Positions 7,346 through 13,261 of a stretch of 16,801 bases of DNA are shown here, piece by piece. Where the stretch lies: NCBI RefSeq assembly GCF_001509475.1, contig NZ_LLZG01000062.1:1-16801 (forward strand), in the 5' to 3' direction. The translations under genes were made by a program, and so were the position numbers. Within the stretch, counting starts at the first letter, position 1, and each line of letters starts with the position of its first letter. The DNA comes from Streptomyces regalis. Lineage in GTDB: Bacteria; Actinomycetota; Actinomycetes; Streptomycetales; Streptomycetaceae. The notes beneath the pieces are model-generated. The model did not search any database. It had not been told where the DNA came from and saw only the letters and a list, made by a program, of their open reading frames with translations.

Positions 7346-8278
7346 TCACGCCTTCCAGGCCACGTAGTTGTTGTAGACGGGTGTGGTGAACCGGGTACCC
7401 GAGTTCACCCGGGCTCCACCGTAGGCGTGGATGGCGAAGCCGTAGCGGTTGCCGTTGTCGATGCGGTAGACGGAGCTTCCGCTCTGGCCGCCGGCCGTGT
7501 CGATGTCGTAGTACACCTTGCGCGCCGTGACGGAGTCGACGCCGCGGGCCGCGTACCAGAGCGTCCCGGGCTGCTTGTCGCCCGGATAGCCGGCGATGTT
7601 GCCGGTGGTCTTGAGCAGGTCCGAGTCGGACCACACCCCGAAGCCGAACCAGCCGGTGGTGGAGCCGATGTTGGACGGCGTGACGATGGCGCCGTAGTCG
7701 AAGTTCTCGTCGCCGTCATTGGTCCAGCCGGCCACGGAGCGGAAGCTCGTGCAGGTGACACTGCCGTACGGCAGCACGGAGCCGTTGCGGCCGGGCATCA
7801 CCTGGATGCTCTTCACCCAGCCGTCCCGGCCCGCCACGCCGCTGCCCTTGATGTAGACGCAGTGGCCGGCGGTCGCCACGGTGTGTGGTCCTATGAGCCA
7901 GCCGGTGCCCTGGTAGAGAGTGTTGTCGCGGGCCGTGATCAGCAGGTAGCAGTGCACCCGCCACGGGTACACCGCGGTGTTGGTGATCTGGACGCGGTCG
8001 TCGGGGCCGTGCACCGTCTCCTGAGCCGACGGCGGCGGACCGAACGACGCTTCCCCGATGTCCGGCAGTGCGGCGGTCGGGGCGGTCCAGGCCTCGGGCG
8101 GGAACCCGTCGGGCCGCCGATAGCCCTCGACCGGCTCCAGTCCCTCGCCGGTGCCGTGCAACACCTCGCCCTGCGCGCCCTCCGACGGCGGTTGCAGGAC
8201 GGCTTCCTGTTCGGGAGCCAGCGATACGGTCACGTCCTCCGGCTCGTTCGACACGGAGTTGTGCGGGTCGTGCGGCAT
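7346..8278 (-). CDS. trypsin-like (S1/V8-type) serine protease without signal peptide
   Basis: A 310-residue protein with a chymotrypsin-fold protease domain from about residue 90 to the end. The triad can be read: His139 in VATAGHCVY, Asp194 in ENFDYGAIV, Ser266 in TAGGQSGSSVY. The GQSGSS context resembles the V8/glutamyl endopeptidase group (GNSGS) more than trypsin (GDSGG). Three cysteines (110, 140, 176) are present. Residues 1-90 are acidic and Pro/Gly/Glu-rich with no hydrophobic stretch. No Sec or Tat signal is visible, which is unusual for this fold. The N-terminal region could be a propeptide or an interaction segment. The ATG at 8278 opens the frame; a real start further upstream is not supported. 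It lies upstream of and 10 nt from the small beta-sandwich gene. Confidence 0.88.
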   Translation of the reverse strand: MPHDPHNSVSNEPEDVTVSLAPEQEAVLQPPSEGAQGEVLHGTGEGLEPVEGYRRPDGFPPEAWTAPTAALPDIGEASFGPPPSAQETVHGPDDRVQITNTAVYPWRVHCYLLITARDNTLYQGTGWLIGPHTVATAGHCVYIKGSGVAGRDGWVKSIQVMPGRNGSVLPYGSVTCTSFRSVAGWTNDGDENFDYGAIVTPSNIGSTTGWFGFGVWSDSDLLKTTGNIAGYPGDKQPGTLWYAARGVDSVTARKVYYDIDTAGGQSGSSVYRIDNGNRYGFAIHAYGGARVNSGTRFTTPVYNNYVAWKA

Positions 8279-8796
8279 TCTCGATCACCCAGCCTCTCGG
8301 AGCTGCGTTGTGATGCCTGGGACGCCGCGGCCGCAACGTTTGGGGTCATTGCTCTTCTACTGCCGCCGGACAGGGGAGGCAATGCACCTTTTGCGCCGAC
8401 CCGCCGGGCGCCCGAGTCCGCTGCCGGGGGAGTACCGGGCGGGGCCGCGGAACGGTCGCCGGAGCCCCGTGAGGGTCCCGGCGACGCACCGTCACCCGCC
8501 GTTTTGGCGCCGAGCAGCCCGGCCCGCGCCTCAGGCCTCTCGGCCGGCCCCGGTGGGACACGCAGACCCCGAGTGCATGGCCGCCCTCTTGCTCGCCCTG
8601 CCCCCTGCTCGTCCCGGTCGGCGACCCACGCCTCGCCGTTCGCAGAGCGGAGGCGCACGCGGTGCCCTAATCCCACCCCTACAGACAGCAGCAAAAGCGA
8701 AATTCCACACTCCATACGAACAATCACCCATCCCGGACGGTCGCTCCCAGAGCAGCGCTCACCATCCCCAGAGCGGCGCTCCCGCAGTCATGCGTA
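8279..8796. other. gene-free stretch upstream of the protease gene
   Basis: No gene supported on either strand. On the - strand TTGCCT (8382-8377) and TAGAAG (8359-8354) are 17 bp apart, a possible promoter for the protease gene with a leader of about 70 nt. The stretch around 8690-8735 is much less G+C-rich than the rest. Near 8748-8785 the short sequence CAGAGC(A/G)GCGCTC occurs twice. Confidence 0.4.
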
Positions 8797-8830
8797 GGCC
8801 CCCGGCTGCGTCTCCCGCAGGCCGGGGGCC
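8797..8830 (-). terminator. hairpin terminator after the nickel-binding gene pair
   Basis: GGCCCCCGGCTGCG (8797-8810) pairs with 8816-8830 through 14 bp with one bulged base and a 5-nt loop. No U-run follows on the - strand, as is common for streptomycete terminators. It lies 44 nt beyond the stop of the minus-strand gene ending at 8875. Confidence 0.6.
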
Positions 8831-8843
8831 GTTTCCTCCTCGG

Positions 8844-8870
8844 TCGTGCTCTGTCGTGCTCTGTCGTGCC
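8844..8870. repeat. 10-bp tandem repeat
   Basis: TCGTGCTCTG is repeated at 8844-8853 and 8854-8863, with a partial third unit to 8870, just after the stop of the gene at 8875 on the minus strand. Probably replication slippage. Confidence 0.6.
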
Positions 8871-8874
8871 GGAC

Positions 8875-9126
8875 TCACACGGTCAGCGGCACCGCGTGGA
8901 TCTCGTCCGGTGCCCCGCCGCCTCCGCGCTCATGGACACGTCGGACCGCGTCGGCCGAGGGGCCCTCGCTGAGGCAGTACACCGTGCCGGACTCCGGGTC
9001 CGCCCAGGCGTGTTCGAAGTGGACGCCTTCTTCCTGCTCGATCGCGGCGGTGGCGTCGTGGCCCTCCTTCAGCTGTTGGGCCGTGATGCCCTGCATGCCG
9101 TGGTGGACGTCCATGAAGCGTGTCAT
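8875..9126 (-). CDS. SCO4226-like nickel-binding protein (DUF4242 type), copy 1
   Basis: An 83-residue protein of the family named after S. coelicolor SCO4226, reported as a small dimeric ferredoxin-fold protein that binds nickel. The family opening MTRFMDVHHGM (with HH at 8-9), AIEQEEGVHFEHAWADPESGTVYCLSEGPS and the closing DEIHAVPL are clear. The start at 9126 is set by AAGGAGGT about 10 nt upstream; an extension of 16 codons is possible but lies outside the family. It shares about two thirds of its residues with the gene directly upstream (82-83 residues each), so the pair arose by tandem duplication. The 76-bp gap between them and the hairpin behind it suggest one operon. Physiological role (nickel buffering or delivery) is inference. 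Confidence 0.87.
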   Translation of the reverse strand: MTRFMDVHHGMQGITAQQLKEGHDATAAIEQEEGVHFEHAWADPESGTVYCLSEGPSADAVRRVHERGGGGAPDEIHAVPLTV

Positions 9127-9145
9127 GGGCCTCGCACCTCCTTCT

Positions 9146-9180
9146 CGATGCACCCCGTGTTCTTCCCGATGCACCCCGTG
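9146..9180. repeat. 21-bp-period direct repeat between the paralogues
   Basis: CGATGCACCCCGTG occurs at 9146-9159 and 9167-9180 in the gap between the two nickel-binding genes. It may be a slippage product. Confidence 0.6.
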
Positions 9181-9202
9181 GCTTCCCGCGTCTCGGATCG
9201 AC

Positions 9203-9451
9203 TCAGATCGACAGCGGAACCGGGTGGACCTCGTCGGCCTTGTGGCCGGCGCGCTCGTGGATGCGCTGGACCGCTTCGGCCGAGGGGGCCTCGGAAAGGC
9301 AGTAGACGATTCCGGACTCGGGGTCGGCCCACGCCCGCTCGAAGTGCACGCGCTCGTCCTTCTCTATGGCGAGGTCCGCGTTGTGGGCCTCCCTGAGCTG
9401 GTCGGCCGTGATGCCCTTCATGTTGTGGTGTACGTCCATGAACTGAGCCAT
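9203..9451 (-). CDS. SCO4226-like nickel-binding protein (DUF4242 type), copy 2
   Basis: An 82-residue paralogue of the next gene, with the same landmarks: MAQFMDVHHNMKGITADQL, VHFERAWADPESGIVYCLSEAPSAEAV and DEVHPVPL. His8, His9, His at the HFE motif and the lone Cys in VYCLSE are kept in both copies. The start at 9451 follows GAGGAGGT with a spacer of about 7 nt. A 46-codon in-frame extension runs into the upstream noncoding hairpin and is rejected. It is first in the two-gene unit; a terminator hairpin at 9575-9606 isolates it from the Cys-rich gene upstream, so its promoter should lie between 9452 and 9575. Confidence 0.87.
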   Translation of the reverse strand: MAQFMDVHHNMKGITADQLREAHNADLAIEKDERVHFERAWADPESGIVYCLSEAPSAEAVQRIHERAGHKADEVHPVPLSI

Positions 9452-9574
9452 GCCTCGCACCTCCTCGTGATCCTCGGACCTCTGGCCCTCGGAGTGCGCT
9501 CGCCTGCGCTCACTCTCCTTCCATGCTGCGCCCGTCCGCGACGACGAGCACGATGAAGGGCCCGGGGCATGGAC

Positions 9575-9606
9575 GAAGGGCCCCGGCATTTACGCCGGGG
9601 CCCTTC
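9575..9606. terminator. perfect 13-bp hairpin terminator
   Basis: GAAGGGCCCCGGC (9575-9587) and its exact complement (9594-9606) enclose ATTTAC. It lies 72 nt beyond the stop of the minus-strand Cys-rich gene. A near copy of the left arm (GAAGGGCCCGGGGC) is at 9555-9568, so two alternative stems sharing the 9598-9606 arm are possible. No U-run. Confidence 0.75.
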
Positions 9607-9678
9607 ACCGTCGTACGAGATCCACGGCGTCGTACGCCGCAGTACCGCACCTACATCCGCACCTACACCCTCACCCGC

Positions 9679-9843
9679 TCATCCGCACTGGCAAGGATTC
9701 CCCGACTGGCACCCGCACCCGCACCCCGAGCCGCAGCCGCAGGCGCCGAAGAGTGGGAGGCTCCTGATGTCGGCGGGTTGCTCGGACGGGCGTTCCTGGG
9801 TGGGGTCGGGCGTCGTGCCGGGGGTGCTGGGGGATTCGGCCAT
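9679..9843 (-). CDS. 54-residue cysteine-rich, metallothionein-like protein
   Basis: I do not recognise a named family. The frame reads ATG (9843) to TGA (9679-9681). GAGGAGG with a 4-5 nt spacer stands before the ATG, one of the best Shine-Dalgarno sites in the window. Residues 1-30 are hydrophilic and Pro/Ser/Thr/Glu-rich. SLPLFGA follows (28-34). The last 20 residues contain seven cysteines at 35, 37, 41, 43, 45, 51 and 53, separated by Gly, Ser, Gln, Asn and Pro, mostly as C-G-C. There is no His, no signal peptide and no lipobox. C-x-C spacing suggests binding of soft metals or a metal cluster; a modified peptide precursor is an alternative. It lies between phoU (123 bp upstream) and two nickel-binding genes, with its own terminator at 9575-9606. 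Confidence 0.75.
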   Translation of the reverse strand: MAESPSTPGTTPDPTQERPSEQPADIRSLPLFGACGCGSGCGCGCQSGNPCQCG

Positions 9844-9966
9844 GGTCCCTCCTCAAGGCTGGTGCCTGTGCCCATTCCATGCCCGCCCCACTGGGCGCAT
9901 CAACGGCGCACAGAGGCTTGCGCACGCCCCGAACGGCCCCCCGCAAGACCGCTTACGGCCTGCGGC

Positions 9967-10668
9967 TTACGCCCCTTCCACTCCCGAAACCGGCTGGATC
10001 TCCGGCTGGATGTCGGCCTGCAGCTCATCCGCGTGCTCACCCGTCACCAGGTACACCACGCGCTTCGCAACCGCGACCGCATGGTCGGCGTAGCGCTCGT
10101 AGTAGCGGCCGAGCAGCGTCACGTCGACCGCCGTCTCGATGCCGTGCTTCCAGCGCTCGTCCATCAGGTGCTGGAAGAGCGTGCGGTGGAGCAGGTCCAT
10201 CGCGTCGTCGTCCTGCTCCAGCTGGAGGGCGAGGTCGACGTCCTTGGTGATGATCACCTCGGCCGCCTTCGCCATCAGGCGCTGCGCGAGCTGGCCCATC
10301 TCCAGGATGGTGGCGTGCAGGTCCTGCGGGATCGCGCGCGCGGGGTAGCGCAGGCGCGTGAGCTTCGCCACGTGCTGGGCGAGGTCGCCCGAGCGCTCCA
10401 GGTCCGCCGACATACGGAGCGAGGTGACGACTATCCGCAGGTCGGTCGCCACCGGCTGCTGGCGCGCCAGCAGCGCTATGGCCCGGGCCTCCAGGTCGTG
10501 CTGGAGGTCGTCGACCTTCTGGTCGGCCTCGATCACACTCTCGGCCAGCTTCAGGTCGGAGTCGAGGATCGCCGCCGTGGCGCGCCCGATCGCCGACCCG
10601 GCCATCCGGGCCATCTCCACCAGGCTGTCGCCGATCGAGTCCAGTTCCTCGTGGTACGCGTCCCGCAT
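9967..10668 (-). CDS. phoU: phosphate signalling regulator PhoU
   Basis: A cytoplasmic helical protein that links phosphate uptake to the PhoR-PhoP two-component system and keeps the kinase quiet when phosphate is ample (family knowledge). The 233 residues form the usual two three-helix PhoU repeats. Each carries the metal-binding E/DxxxD signature: ADLERSGD (88-95, Glu91/Asp95) and RYYERYADHA (188-197, Glu191/Asp195). Strong landmarks are RQQPVATDLRIVVTSLRM and the C-terminal VAKRVVYLVTGE. The ATG at 10668 follows an AGAGGGA Shine-Dalgarno. It is divergent from phoR; no pst genes are in the window, as expected for streptomycetes, where pstSCAB lies elsewhere. PHO-box-like repeats in the shared intergenic region suggest PhoP control. 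Confidence 0.96.
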   Translation of the reverse strand: MRDAYHEELDSIGDSLVEMARMAGSAIGRATAAILDSDLKLAESVIEADQKVDDLQHDLEARAIALLARQQPVATDLRIVVTSLRMSADLERSGDLAQHVAKLTRLRYPARAIPQDLHATILEMGQLAQRLMAKAAEVIITKDVDLALQLEQDDDAMDLLHRTLFQHLMDERWKHGIETAVDVTLLGRYYERYADHAVAVAKRVVYLVTGEHADELQADIQPEIQPVSGVEGA

Positions 10669-10712
10669 CAGGGTCCCTCTCTTACGTCTGCCTCGGGGTT
10701 CCGGGCCAGGAG

Positions 10713-10775
10713 ACTGTCGTCGAACCGGCAGCCTTGTCGTTCGAGCCGGCGGCCTTGTTGTCCGAACCGGCAGTC
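10713..10775. repeat. three 21-bp direct repeats upstream of phoU
   Basis: Imperfect 21-bp units occupy about 10713-10733, 10734-10754 and 10755-10775, each ending in a CGA(A/G)CCGGC(A/G)G core. They lie 45-107 bp upstream of the phoU start; a fourth degenerate unit may begin at 10776. The 21-bp period equals two helix turns, which suits protein binding on one face. They do not match the PHO-box consensus. Confidence 0.7.
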
Positions 10776-10800
10776 TTACTGTCGTGACCTCCGACCATAA

Positions 10801-10846
10801 GACTGCCGTGAAAACGACAGTCGGACTGTCGTGAAACCGCCAGTGC
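10801..10846. repeat. two 23-bp direct repeats, one containing a hairpin
   Basis: Units 10801-10823 and 10824-10846 share GACTG(C/T)CGTGAAA and a C-CAGT ending. The first is also an inverted repeat: GACTGCCGT and ACGACAGTC around GAAA, with one mismatch. Confidence 0.65.
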
Positions 10847-10908
10847 GATCACCATCCATCACATGCATGATGATGCGATCACCATGTGATCAGCCATGCG
10901 ATCACCAT
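10844..10908. repeat. three exact TGCGATCACCAT repeats with a dyad
   Basis: The 12-mer TGCGATCACCAT is at 10844-10855, 10874-10885 and 10897-10908. The middle copy is part of a perfect dyad GATCAC-CAT-GTGATC (10877-10891). CATCA/TGATG arms flank an ATGCAT at about 10857-10872. Candidate operator array in the phoU-phoR gap. Confidence 0.7.
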
Positions 10909-10972
10909 CCGAAATCGCCTGTGCGAACCCCACGCTCCTACGATCCGGCCGCTACGCGTCCGTTTCCGCCAC

Positions 10973-11005
10973 CCCAAATGAACCAGTACTGGCTCCAAGG
11001 TGAAC
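10973..11005 (-). promoter_or_regulatory. PHO box (PhoP-binding direct repeat units)
   Basis: On the - strand three consecutive 11-nt units read GTTCACCTTGG (11005-10995), AGCCAGTACTG (10994-10984) and GTTCATTTGGG (10983-10973). The first and third match the streptomycete PHO direct-repeat unit (GTTCACC-type), in exact 11-nt register, with a weaker unit between. The site lies about 75-106 bp upstream of phoR, consistent with autoregulation by PhoP. Confidence 0.8.
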
Positions 11006-11066
11006 TCTGGGCGACGAGTGTTCGAGCTCGCACTCCGACGGCTGTGGCCACTGCCCACCGCATGCC

Positions 11067-11072
11067 TAACCT
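11067..11072 (+). promoter_or_regulatory. -10 element of phoR-phoP (leaderless)
   Basis: TAACCT ends 6 nt before the phoR ATG (11079). No Shine-Dalgarno and no good -35 are visible, which fits an activated, leaderless promoter. Confidence 0.45.
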
Positions 11073-11078
11073 GGACGC

Positions 11079-12368
11079 ATGGACGTGAACGCGGCGGTCG
11101 CCGCAGCGGCAGCGATCGCCGGGGTGCTCACCGGCGTCATCGCCATGCTGGCGTTCCGCTGGAGCGAACGCGACCTGAAGCGACCCACTCGAACTTCCCT
11201 GCACGCCGACCCGGTCCTGCCGCCCGGAGTGGACACGGTCCTGTCGGTACTGCGCTCCTCCGCCGTCGTCCTCGACGAGGGGGACGCCGTCGTCAAGGCC
11301 AGCTCGGCGGCGTACGCCCTCGGTCTGGTGCGCGGTGGCAAGCTCTCTGTCGAGCCCATGCTCCAGATGGCCCGGGACACGAGACGTGACGGTGAGATAC
11401 GGCAGGTCGAGCTGGACCTGCCCCGGCGCGGCACCGGGCGCGGCGACGCCCTCGCCGTGTCCGCACGCGTCGCACCCCTGGGCTCCCGCCTCGTCCTCCT
11501 CCTCGTCGAGGACCTCACCGAGGCCCGGCGCATAGAGGCGGTGCGGCGCGACTTCGTCGCCAATGTGAGCCACGAACTGAAAACGCCGGTCGGCGCCCTC
11601 TCCCTCCTCTCCGAGGCCGTCATGGACGCCTCCGACGACCCGGAGGCCGTGGAGCGCTTCGCCGGACGGATGCAGATCGAGGCGACCCGGCTCACCAGCC
11701 TGGTGCAGGAGCTCATCGACCTCTCCCGGGTGCAGAACGACGACCCGCTGGAGGACGCCGAGCCCGTCCGCGTCGACGAACTCGTCGCCGAGGCCATGGA
11801 CCGCTGCCGGCACGCCGCCGGAACGAAACAGATCACCATGGCCGCCGGTGGTACCGCCGACGTCAGCATCTGGGGCAACCGCGGCCAGCTCGCCGCCGCG
11901 CTCGGCAACCTCGTCGAGAACGCCGTCAACTACTCGCCCGCCCGCACCCGCGTCGGCATCGCCGCCCGCCGGGTCAGCGCGCCGGGCGGGGACCTCATCG
12001 AGATCGCCGTGACCGACCAGGGCATCGGCATCTCGGACAAGGACAAGGAGCGCATCTTCGAGCGCTTCTACCGCGTCGACCCGGCCCGTTCCCGTGCCAC
12101 AGGTGGCACCGGCCTCGGTCTCGCGATCGTCAAGCACGTGGCCGCCTCGCACGGCGGGGAGGTCACGGTGTGGAGCTCCGAGGGACAGGGCTCCACCTTC
12201 ACCCTGCGGCTGCCGGAGGCCGGTGCGGCCCGCGACCGTGCACAGCAGCACCCCGACCTCGATGACGAGGCCGGACAGTCCGCCGACTCGAATCCCCGCA
12301 GAACCCCCGACTCACCGCCTGACTCAACCGCGTACGAAACGCTTTCCGCCCCGGAGGTCCTTCCGTGA
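11079..12368 (+). CDS. phoR: phosphate sensor histidine kinase PhoR (SenX3-type)
   Basis: Membrane histidine kinase that senses phosphate shortage and phosphorylates PhoP. It has 429 residues: one N-terminal membrane segment (about 5-26), a PAS-like domain (about 52-150), HisKA with the phospho-acceptor His165 in RDFVANVSHELKTPVGAL, and a HATPase domain. The HATPase shows the N box LVENAVNYS (Asn281), G1 DQGIGI (313-318), ERFYRVD and G2 GTGLGLAI (343-350). The tail after residue 381 is hydrophilic, Pro/Asp/Ser-rich and probably disordered. A single membrane anchor with no large extracellular sensor agrees with SenX3-type kinases that listen to the Pst/PhoU complex. The start is supported by the membrane segment beginning at once and by a -10 box 6 nt upstream. 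Confidence 0.95.
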   Translation: MDVNAAVAAAAAIAGVLTGVIAMLAFRWSERDLKRPTRTSLHADPVLPPGVDTVLSVLRSSAVVLDEGDAVVKASSAAYALGLVRGGKLSVEPMLQMARDTRRDGEIRQVELDLPRRGTGRGDALAVSARVAPLGSRLVLLLVEDLTEARRIEAVRRDFVANVSHELKTPVGALSLLSEAVMDASDDPEAVERFAGRMQIEATRLTSLVQELIDLSRVQNDDPLEDAEPVRVDELVAEAMDRCRHAAGTKQITMAAGGTADVSIWGNRGQLAAALGNLVENAVNYSPARTRVGIAARRVSAPGGDLIEIAVTDQGIGISDKDKERIFERFYRVDPARSRATGGTGLGLAIVKHVAASHGGEVTVWSSEGQGSTFTLRLPEAGAARDRAQQHPDLDDEAGQSADSNPRRTPDSPPDSTAYETLSAPEVLP

Positions 12369-13045
12369 CCCGTGTGCTCGTCGTCGAGGACGAGGAGTCC
12401 TTCTCCGACGCCCTGTCGTACATGCTCCGCAAGGAGGGCTTCGAGGTCGCGGTCGCGACCACCGGGCCCGACGGACTCGACGAGTTCGAGCGCAACGGCG
12501 CCGACCTCGTCCTCCTCGACCTGATGCTGCCCGGCCTGCCGGGCACCGAGGTCTGCCGTCAACTGCGCGGCCGCTCCAACGTCCCGGTGATCATGGTCAC
12601 CGCCAAGGACAGCGAGATCGACAAGGTGGTCGGCCTGGAAATAGGAGCCGATGACTACGTCACCAAGCCGTTCTCCTCACGCGAGCTGGTCGCCCGTATC
12701 CGGGCCGTCCTGCGCCGCCGCGGCGAGCCGGAGGAGGTGACCCCTGCCGCGCTGGAGGCGGGCCCGGTCCGCATGGACGTGGACCGTCACGTGGTCACGG
12801 TCTCCGGCTCCAAGGTCGACCTCCCCCTCAAGGAGTTCGACCTGCTGGAGATGCTCCTGCGCAACGCCGGCCGCGTCCTCACCCGCATGCAGCTCATCGA
12901 CCGCGTCTGGGGCGCCGACTACGTCGGTGACACCAAGACCCTCGACGTCCACGTCAAGCGCCTGCGCGCCAAGATCGAACCGGACCCGGGCGCGCCGCGG
13001 TACCTGGTGACGGTGCGTGGCCTGGGCTACAAGTTCGAGCCCTAA
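12365..13045 (+). CDS. phoP: phosphate response regulator PhoP (RegX3-type, OmpR family)
   Basis: DNA-binding response regulator that activates phosphate scavenging and, in streptomycetes, affects antibiotic production. The 226 residues comprise a receiver (1-115) with acidic pocket Glu8/Asp9, phospho-acceptor Asp52 in LVLLDLMLPG, Thr79 and Lys101 (VTKPF), and an OmpR-type winged helix (about 128-226). The winged helix includes LPLKEFDLLEMLLRNAGRVLTR, the recognition-helix region DTKTLDVHVKRLRAKIE and the wing VTVRGLGYKFEP. GTG (12365) overlaps the phoR TGA in a GTGA, and GGAGG (12353-12357) is the ribosome-binding site, so translation is coupled. The coding end (KFEP, stop) is echoed 150 bp downstream by the same 11-mer plus stop. 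Confidence 0.96.
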   Translation: MTRVLVVEDEESFSDALSYMLRKEGFEVAVATTGPDGLDEFERNGADLVLLDLMLPGLPGTEVCRQLRGRSNVPVIMVTAKDSEIDKVVGLEIGADDYVTKPFSSRELVARIRAVLRRRGEPEEVTPAALEAGPVRMDVDRHVVTVSGSKVDLPLKEFDLLEMLLRNAGRVLTRMQLIDRVWGADYVGDTKTLDVHVKRLRAKIEPDPGAPRYLVTVRGLGYKFEP

Positions 13046-13066
13046 GTCGCCGATCTGCTACGTTAA

Positions 13067-13195
13067 GTGACCCTCGCCGTCGGGTGGACGGAGAGGCTAA
13101 ACGCCTGTGGAGCGTTGGTAAGACCCGGAGAGATTCGGGCGCAGTGCGGTGAAGCAGGAAGCCCCTTGAGGGTGCGCCAAAAGTTCGAGCCGTAA
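13067..13195 (+). mobile_element. relict of a tnpB (IS200/IS605-type) 3' end
   Basis: Not a full gene. One frame from GTG 13067 to TAA 13195 (42 codons) reads LNACGALVRPGEIRAQCGEAGSPL in its middle. Another frame ends GRSAVKQEAP before a TGA. NACG..VRP followed by VKQEA or EAGSP is, as I recall, the typical C-terminal tail of TnpB proteins. The DNA GTGAAGCAGGAAGCCCC (about 13149-13165) with GAGGGT following resembles the 3' end that doubles as omega RNA in intact elements. The catalytic RuvC part is absent, so this is a fossil of about 130 bp. It lies between two copies of AAGTTCGAGCC (13031-13041, 13181-13191). Chance similarity cannot be excluded without a search. Confidence 0.45.
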
Positions 13196-13210
13196 AGCTC
13201 GGAAACGCCA

Positions 13211-13243
13211 AGGGCGGGAACCGATAACCAAGGTTCCCGCCCT
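13211..13243. terminator. bidirectional hairpin terminator, phoP / lipoprotein gene
   Basis: AGGGCGGGAACC (13211-13222) and GGTTCCCGCCCT (13232-13243) form a perfect 12-bp stem with a 9-nt loop. It stands between the convergent phoP and lipoprotein genes, 18 nt from the stop of the latter. It can serve both strands. Confidence 0.8.
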
Positions 13244-13261
13244 AGCTGTTTGCGGCGTCGC

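Noticed and set aside
8230..8727. Minus-strand frame with a hydrophobic start (MECGISLLLLSVGVGLG), possible small secreted protein
   Set aside because: The rest is Arg/Gly/Pro-rich low-complexity sequence that runs into the protease gene out of frame, with no ribosome-binding site.
6983..8797. 604-codon plus-strand open frame
   Set aside because: Antisense to the protease and small beta-sandwich genes, which have clear motifs and spacing on the other strand.
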